Shown: positions 5,081-8,313 of the stretch, piece by piece
Layout of the letters: each line of letters starts with the position of its first letter
Numbering within the stretch: the first letter of the stretch is position 1
Notes under the pieces: model-generated
Told to the model about the DNA's origin: nothing
Databases searched by the model: none
The model's input: the letters and a program-made list of their open reading frames with translations, nothing else
Translations under genes and position numbers: made by a program
From: CAIZLB01 sp039795875
GTDB lineage: Bacteria > Patescibacteriota > Minisyncoccia > Phycocordibacterales > CAIZLB01
DNA: 8,313 nt
NCBI GenBank assembly: GCA_039795875.1
Contig: JBDKKY010000024.1
Location: 1-8,313 of the forward strand
Direction of reading: 5' to 3'

Positions 5081-5109
5081 TTGCCATTTCTACATCTCAA
5101 TGGTAAAGT
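5081..5109 (+). promoter_or_regulatory. Putative sigma-70 promoter of the second GC-rich gene
   Basis: TTGCCA (5081-5086) and TAAAGT (5104-5109) are separated by 17 bases, starting three bases after the HD gene stop. The predicted start near 5116 leaves a leader of about 33 bases, low in G and free of a Shine-Dalgarno, before the ATG at 5149. Confidence 0.45.
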
Positions 5110-5148
5110 CAGCGAGCAGACAATAACAAACCCTGCTACACACGCACC

Positions 5149-5616
5149 ATGACAATTAGCAAGTTCTACTTCCTTGAGGGTCCCCTCAAAGCAACACCTG
5201 AAACTGACAGAGGAGAGATGATCGGTCTCCTCGGCCCTGTGCAGGAAAGAGGTCTCGTCATAAATCCCCATGAAGACAAGTGCTTCTATCCTTATGCTGC
5301 CCTAACAACTACAGATGAGGAACGGGTCAAGAATCTCACCGTTCTCTGCACGCACTACATCCCAGCCTATATCGAAGCGGGCGGACTGGTATTTGTGGTA
5401 GGCCGAACCACACTCGAAGTCTGGAACGGATCCTCTAGCGAGATCTCCGTCAGTCATTCAACGGGTCGAGGACGGAGGGAAAGCAGCCGTGCCCAGTTGT
5501 TCTTTGAAGTCACCGATCTGAGTATTGACCAGATGTCGGCAGTTGTCAGCGCTCTCAACGTCAAAGGGCTGCACAGAGAACGACTAGGCGAGGCTCTCGT
5601 TTACCACAGAGCATGA
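5149..5616 (+). CDS. Second GC-rich gene, unknown function
   Basis: 155 residues, no family recognised. It is predicted soluble, alpha/beta: FYFLEGPLKATPETDRGEMIGLLGPVQ, a histidine/tyrosine-rich NPHEDKCFYPYAALTTTDEER, a hydrophobic strand AGGLVFVVGRTTLEVW (about 77-92), a serine/arginine-rich linker (SSSEISVSHSTGRGRRESSR) and a C-terminal FFEVTDLSIDQMSAVVSALNVKGL that looks like a strand followed by a helix. No signal peptide or membrane helix. Its G+C is higher than its neighbours (line 5341-5400 is 32/60 against 21/60 for 2761-2820), and it has its own promoter and strong hairpins behind it, like the gene at 1774. I see no sequence similarity between the two proteins. Coding status rests on a long open frame with coherent codon use. 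Confidence 0.7.
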   Translation: MTISKFYFLEGPLKATPETDRGEMIGLLGPVQERGLVINPHEDKCFYPYAALTTTDEERVKNLTVLCTHYIPAYIEAGGLVFVVGRTTLEVWNGSSSEISVSHSTGRGRRESSRAQLFFEVTDLSIDQMSAVVSALNVKGLHRERLGEALVYHRA

Positions 5617-5633
5617 GGACAAGCCCTCACACA

Positions 5634-5664
5634 AGCGTCGCACCGGAAACGGTGGGGCGCTCTT
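5634..5664 (+). terminator. Strong GNRA-loop hairpin behind the second GC-rich gene
   Basis: AGCGTCGCACCG (5634-5645) and CGGTGGGGCGCT (5650-5661) form a 12-bp stem with one wobble and one G-G mismatch, capped by GAAA. The tail CTTT is short, so it may act as a 3' stabiliser or a weak terminator. Confidence 0.55.
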
Positions 5665-5671
5665 TCATTAT

Positions 5672-5709
5672 CGCGTCCAGACTCACTTGTCTGGTGCGTT
5701 TTTCTTTTC
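5672..5709 (+). terminator. Rho-independent terminator
   Basis: CCAGAC (5677-5682) pairs with GTCTGG (5689-5694) around a six-base loop. Three further pairs form outside a bulged T, and the tail is TTTTTCTTTT. This second hairpin has the proper T run and is the likely stop of the transcript. Confidence 0.75.
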
Positions 5710-5756
5710 TCCAAATCAAATCTTGAATATTTCTTAATAAATACTTGATGTCAATA

Positions 5757-5766
5757 TGGTTATACT
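5757..5766 (+). promoter_or_regulatory. -10 promoter, predicted leaderless start
   Basis: TATACT (5761-5766) with a TG at 5757-5758, one base farther out than in a classic extended -10. The ATG at 5773 is six bases downstream. GTCAATATGG just upstream resembles the GTCAAATATGC before csaA. Confidence 0.55.
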
Positions 5767-5772
5767 GTTTCA

Positions 5773-6249
5773 ATGTCAGAAATCACTGAAGAACAATTTA
5801 TTAATGCAAAAACTTGTGGAGAAGAATTATACAAGACTTTTAAGGGTGTTTATTGTCCGTATTTTCAGGAAGAGGTTGTGTTTAATGCTAAAGGATTAGA
5901 ACATCTCAAATTTAAACAAAAGAATCAAGCTCGAATAGTAGAAGATCAGTATATAAGACTTAAAATATTAAAATTTGCACCTGAAGTTTTAAAACAAACC
6001 CGGACCATTCAGGGAATATCCGAGCAAAAGGTCTTTGAGCTACAGCGTAGTAATCACAGGAATCATCATATCTTGGTTGACGCTATGTATTATGAATTTG
6101 TGGCCATTATTACTCAAGTGAGAGTACGAGTTATTGTTAAACAAATAGGAACTGGCCCTAAATATTTTTGGAGCATTATCCCGTTTTGGAGTACAGACCG
6201 GAATCTGGGTGAAAGAAAGTTACACTATGGCAGTCCGGAACATGATTAA
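5773..6249 (+). CDS. BECR-fold nuclease candidate (PBECR/RelE-like)
   Basis: 158 residues. The layout resembles small proteins of the Barnase-EndoU-ColicinE5/D-RelE group, metal-independent RNases often used as toxins: an N-terminal CPYFQEEVVFNAKGLEHLKFK (about 28-48, strand then helix with the His-Leu pair), a central QARIVEDQYIRLKILKFAPEVLKQ (about 52-75), then YYEFVAIITQVRVRVIVKQIGTGPKYFWSIIPFW (about 106-139), where the V-V-V...G...FWSI strand pair matches the closing sheet of that fold. Candidate catalytic residues are His44, Arg62 and the Arg/Lys of the last strands, but I cannot assign them. It has a private promoter with a predicted leaderless start and no adjacent antitoxin-like gene on either side. 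Homology call is from memory of similar hypothetical proteins. Confidence 0.6.
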   Translation: MSEITEEQFINAKTCGEELYKTFKGVYCPYFQEEVVFNAKGLEHLKFKQKNQARIVEDQYIRLKILKFAPEVLKQTRTIQGISEQKVFELQRSNHRNHHILVDAMYYEFVAIITQVRVRVIVKQIGTGPKYFWSIIPFWSTDRNLGERKLHYGSPEHD

Positions 6250-6256
6250 AGTAAAA

Positions 6257-6305
6257 AACACCGCCAGAAGCGATGTCTTTTATCAGTACCTGGCTACGGT
6301 TTGTT
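6257..6305 (+). other. Imperfect hairpin after the BECR-like gene
   Basis: AACACCGCCAG (6257-6267) can pair with CTGGC (6290-6294), GG and TGTT (6302-6305), with two bulges on the 3' side. It may stop or stabilise the upstream transcript, but lacks a proper T run. Between it and 6380 I see no gene, only minor inverted repeats (GGGC-AA-GCCC at 6323-6332, ACTAC-CT-GTAGT at 6341-6352). Confidence 0.3.
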
Positions 6306-6380
6306 AAACATTGACCGTGAGAGGGCAAGCCCATCCAAGCACTACCTGTAGTATATAAAAAAGAAATACAAAATCAAGCC

Positions 6381-6410
6381 TTGACAACCCCTACCCACAT
6401 GACCTACCAT
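6381..6410 (+). promoter_or_regulatory. Putative promoter of the glyA leader
   Basis: A perfect -35 TTGACA (6381-6386), an 18-base spacer and a weak -10 TACCAT (6405-6410). An ATG follows after seven bases (6418), the same spacing as at the leaderless genes elsewhere in the window. Confidence 0.4.
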
Positions 6411-6417
6411 AAACCCC

Positions 6418-6462
6418 ATGTTAATGACATCCCTAAAAACAATCTGGTCTAGCTTTGCCTAA
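6418..6462 (+). CDS. Possible 14-residue leader peptide upstream of glyA
   Basis: Open frame MLMTSLKTIWSSFA, starting seven bases after a candidate -10 and ending in TAA at 6460-6462. It holds five Ser/Thr codons and one Trp; the adjacent TCT-AGC serine codons (6448-6453) fall in the loop of the hairpin whose stem covers codons 6-9 and the bases from the stop onward. That geometry would suit an attenuator sensing seryl-tRNA ahead of glyA, whose enzyme consumes serine. Such a short frame can arise by chance. Confidence 0.3.
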   Translation: MLMTSLKTIWSSFA

Positions 6463-6478
6463 TTGTTTTTTTGTCATT
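6423..6478 (+). terminator. AT-rich terminator-like hairpin overlapping the leader frame
   Basis: A perfect 9-bp stem AAAAACAAT (6435-6443) with ATTGTTTTT (6462-6470) encloses an 18-base loop and continues into two more T (seven T in all). Outer arms AATGAC (6423-6428) and GTCATT (6473-6478) also pair perfectly. It could be the terminator of the upstream unit, or a conditional terminator of glyA. Confidence 0.5.
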
Positions 6479-6506
6479 CAATTCTCTCAATTTAATAATA
6501 AATACT
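6471..6506 (+). promoter_or_regulatory. Putative glyA promoter downstream of the hairpin
   Basis: TTGTCA (6471-6476) with a -10 candidate in the run TAATAATAAATACT (6493-6506), for instance AATAAT at 6494-6499 with a 17-base spacer. Transcription would begin near 6506, giving a leader of about 28 bases that contains the CACACA hairpin. The -35 overlaps the 3' outer arm of the hairpin, so hairpin and promoter share bases. Confidence 0.4.
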
Positions 6507-6508
6507 AC

Positions 6509-6525
6509 GCACACATTTTGTGTGT
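6509..6525 (+). repeat. Hairpin in the glyA leader just before the start codon
   Basis: CACACA (6510-6515) and TGTGTG (6519-6524) around TTT, with a possible outer G-T pair. It ends nine bases before the ATG, where a Shine-Dalgarno would normally be; none is present. It could modulate initiation or be a protein site. Confidence 0.45.
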
Positions 6526-6533
6526 GAATCACT

Positions 6534-7709
6534 ATGCACGATATTGAAATCAAAGCCCTGATTGACCAGGAAAAAGCTAAACAATTAAACACTATAAACC
6601 TTATCGCTTCGGAGAACTACGTATCGGTAGATGTTCTTGAGGCCCTTGGCAGTGAATTTACCAATAAGTATTCTGAAGGATATCCACACGCTCGGTATTA
6701 TGGCGGCAATGAATTTACCGACAAATTAGAACTTCTCTGTCAAAAACGAGCTTTAGAATTATTTAAACTTGATGAAGCAGCATGGAGCGTCAATGTTCAA
6801 CCACTATCAGGATCTCCGGCCAATCTAGCCGTATACACGGCACTGGTTCCACTTGGTGGAAAAATCATGGGACTATCTCTAGCTCACGGGGGACATCTAA
6901 CTCATGGACACAAAGCCTCACTCAGTGGTAAATGGTGGACACAAGTACCATATACTCTCAACAAAGAAACGGAGCTACTCGACTATGATGCATTGATGCA
7001 AATTGCCATGACAGAAAAACCGGCGCTCATTGTCGCTGGGTATACCGCGTACTCAAAAATAATCGATTGGAAAAAGATGCGTGAGATTGCAGATAGTTGT
7101 GGTGCACTATTACATGTCGACATGTCACATATCGCAGGTCTCGTTGCTGCCGATCAATACCTGTCTCCATTTCCATATGCTGATACTGTCATGACTACAA
7201 CACACAAAACTCTTCGCGGACCACGAAGCGGTTTGATATTTTCTAAAAAAGAGTTCTCGACCAAGATCGACAAAGTGGTGTTTCCAGGCCTGCAAGGTGG
7301 TCCCCACATGAATCAGATAGCAGGAGTGGCTGTAGCTCTCAAGGAAGCAGCAGAACCTGCCTACCGCTCATATGCAGCGCAAGTTATCAAAAATGCACAG
7401 GCGCTCGCCACAGAGCTCCAAACACTGGGTTGGAGGGTAGTTTCCGGTGGAACTGATACACATGTATTCCTATTGGATACTTGGCTCAACGGTAAAGGCA
7501 TAGGTGGTCAGGCAGCGAGTGATGCACTGGAAAAAGAGGGAATTATAGTAAATAAAAACACTATTCCATACGATGAACGATCACCGGTTGACCCCTCAGG
7601 CATCAGACTTGGTACTGCAGCCGAAACTACACGTGGTAAAATAGAAACAGATATGGTGAATCTAGCTCGTCGAATAGATTCTATTTTAAAAAATAATTTT
7701 TCTAAATAA
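6534..7709 (+). CDS. glyA: Serine hydroxymethyltransferase
   Basis: Interconverts serine and glycine with tetrahydrofolate, giving 5,10-methylene-tetrahydrofolate; a cytoplasmic PLP enzyme of fold type I. At 391 residues it is slightly shorter than the usual 410-420. Signatures: LIASENYVS (23-31), NKYSEGYPHARYYGG (44-58), the folate/PLP region LAHGGHLTHG (116-125), HVDMSHIAGL with PLP-ring Asp196 (194-203), TTTHKTLRGPRSG with Schiff-base Lys225 (221-233), GLQGGPHMNQIAGVAVALKE (252-271) and SGIRLGTAAETTRG with substrate-binding Arg358 (355-368). All catalytic residues are present. The ATG at 6534 gives the usual short N-terminus; there is no Shine-Dalgarno. folD follows after four bases, so the two are co-transcribed as a one-carbon operon. 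Confidence 0.97.
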   Translation: MHDIEIKALIDQEKAKQLNTINLIASENYVSVDVLEALGSEFTNKYSEGYPHARYYGGNEFTDKLELLCQKRALELFKLDEAAWSVNVQPLSGSPANLAVYTALVPLGGKIMGLSLAHGGHLTHGHKASLSGKWWTQVPYTLNKETELLDYDALMQIAMTEKPALIVAGYTAYSKIIDWKKMREIADSCGALLHVDMSHIAGLVAADQYLSPFPYADTVMTTTHKTLRGPRSGLIFSKKEFSTKIDKVVFPGLQGGPHMNQIAGVAVALKEAAEPAYRSYAAQVIKNAQALATELQTLGWRVVSGGTDTHVFLLDTWLNGKGIGGQAASDALEKEGIIVNKNTIPYDERSPVDPSGIRLGTAAETTRGKIETDMVNLARRIDSILKNNFSK

Positions 7710-7713
7710 ATCT

Positions 7714-8313
7714 ATGATTGCAAATGGAAAAGAAATTGCAGAACATATTTTGCATAAATTAGAAAGTAAGTTTCATCATGAAAAGAAAGTCTGTTTTATA
7801 CAATTTGGAAATGATGCAGCCAGTACTTCGTTTATCAATCGCAAGAAAAAGATTGCCGAGCGACTGCATATCAAAGCTGACATCGTACATGAGCCTACTC
7901 CATTATCCAATGATTGGGCTTTGCGCCTGATGAAAGAGGTTATTGCTAAAGGGTATGACGGTATAGTAGTCCAATTGCCGTTACCTCGTGTACTTGATGC
8001 GCACTTATTGATCAATACTGTTCCTGCTGCTCAGGACATAGACTTGTTAGGTGAAGAAATGTTACTTCGATATCAGCACCAAAAAACAAAACGTATACCC
8101 CCAGTGGCTTTTGCTGTGGCAGAGATATTGTCGCGGTACAATGTAAAATTGAAAGGCAAAAAAGTTGTGGTGCTTGGTAAAGGAAAATTGGTAGGCGGGC
8201 CAGTAGCAGAGTGGTTTAAACAACAAAATGTAGAAGAGGTTATCGCTTTTGATTATACAGCGGATAAAGAGGAGCGGGCTAAAGCCTTGAAGGCAGCGGA
8301 CATCGTGGTGACC
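7714..8313 (+). CDS. folD: FolD, methylene-tetrahydrofolate dehydrogenase/cyclohydrolase (3' end outside the window)
   Basis: Bifunctional enzyme that oxidises 5,10-methylene-THF to methenyl-THF with NAD(P) and hydrolyses it to 10-formyl-THF; it takes the product of GlyA. The first 200 codons of roughly 280 are present. Signatures: GKEIAE near the start, STSFINRKKKIAERLHI with the catalytic Lys44, YDGIVVQLPLP with Gln87 (81-91), AAQDIDLL with Asp108/Asp110, and the Rossmann segment KGKKVVVLGKGKLVGGPVAEWF (147-168), ending in ADIVVT at the edge. Two departures from the bacterial norm: Phe40 where the conserved active-site Tyr is expected, and IPPVAFAVAEIL in place of the PCTP motif. Both may be lineage features. 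The ATG at 7714 is four bases after the glyA stop. Confidence 0.93.
   Translation, partial: MIANGKEIAEHILHKLESKFHHEKKVCFIQFGNDAASTSFINRKKKIAERLHIKADIVHEPTPLSNDWALRLMKEVIAKGYDGIVVQLPLPRVLDAHLLINTVPAAQDIDLLGEEMLLRYQHQKTKRIPPVAFAVAEILSRYNVKLKGKKVVVLGKGKLVGGPVAEWFKQQNVEEVIAFDYTADKEERAKALKAADIVVT

Noticed and set aside
6250..6533. A ZTP, THF or glycine riboswitch in front of glyA.
   Set aside because: I looked for the conserved cores of these aptamers (for example the CCGCCTGGGC element of the ZTP riboswitch) and did not find them.
1..8313. UGA recoded as glycine, as in some Candidate Phyla Radiation lineages.
   Set aside because: TGA ends the genes at 2304, 4422 and 5616 at sensible family lengths, and one TGA is part of an ATGA start-stop overlap.
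1..8313. CRISPR array, transposase or insertion sequence.
   Set aside because: No regularly spaced repeats and no transposase or integrase motifs are seen in any frame.

Overview
The window looks like a stretch of a small, compact bacterial genome of the Candidate Phyla Radiation (Patescibacteria, most likely a Parcubacteria-type lineage). I infer this from the kind of proteins (a divergent short FtsQ, CsaA, a divergent FolD, a BECR-like protein of a type I associate with these genomes), the near absence of Shine-Dalgarno sequences, tight gene packing with private promoters and terminators, and standard stop usage (TAA, TAG and TGA all end genes, so no UGA recoding). No phylogenetic test was possible.

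Layout, all genes on the + strand unless stated. 2-727: C-terminal part of seryl-tRNA synthetase (serS), overlapping a FtsQ/DivIB-like division protein (702-1463). 1491-1565: tRNA-Glu(CUC) with an encoded CCA. 1678-2380: a GC-rich gene of unknown function (1774-2304) with its own -35/-10 promoter, a 5' leader holding a perfect 12-bp palindrome, and a terminator. 2394-2882: small nucleotidyltransferase-fold protein. 2996-3424: short conserved hypothetical protein, probably internally deleted. 3431-3500 (minus strand): degenerate tRNA-Val-like element, whose anticodon-arm sequence recurs as a 19-bp inverted copy at 3626-3644. 3523-3594: possible remnant of a RelE-type toxin. 3697-4032: csaA. 4069-5078: two-gene unit of a DUF1801 protein and an HD-domain phosphohydrolase. 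5081-5710: a second GC-rich gene of unknown function (5149-5616) with its own promoter and two hairpins behind it. 5773-6249: BECR/RelE-like nuclease candidate. 6381-6478: promoter, 14-codon open frame and overlapping hairpin, possibly a leader-peptide attenuator. 6534-8313: glyA and folD, four bases apart; folD runs off the window.

The clearest functional unit is glyA-folD: serine hydroxymethyltransferase makes 5,10-methylene-tetrahydrofolate and FolD interconverts it with the methenyl and formyl forms.

The most distinctive pattern is regulatory. Five gene starts (2394, 2996, 3697, 4069, 5773) lie only 6-8 bases after a -10 box (TATAAT, TAAAAT or TATACT), mostly of the extended TG type, which predicts leaderless mRNAs. 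Two of these promoters share a spaced module (TATATTC, ten bases, CAAAGTCAAAT). The two GC-rich genes instead have -35/-10 promoters and 5' leaders of about 33-61 bases. This suggests acquired cassettes set in a leaderless, AT-richer background.
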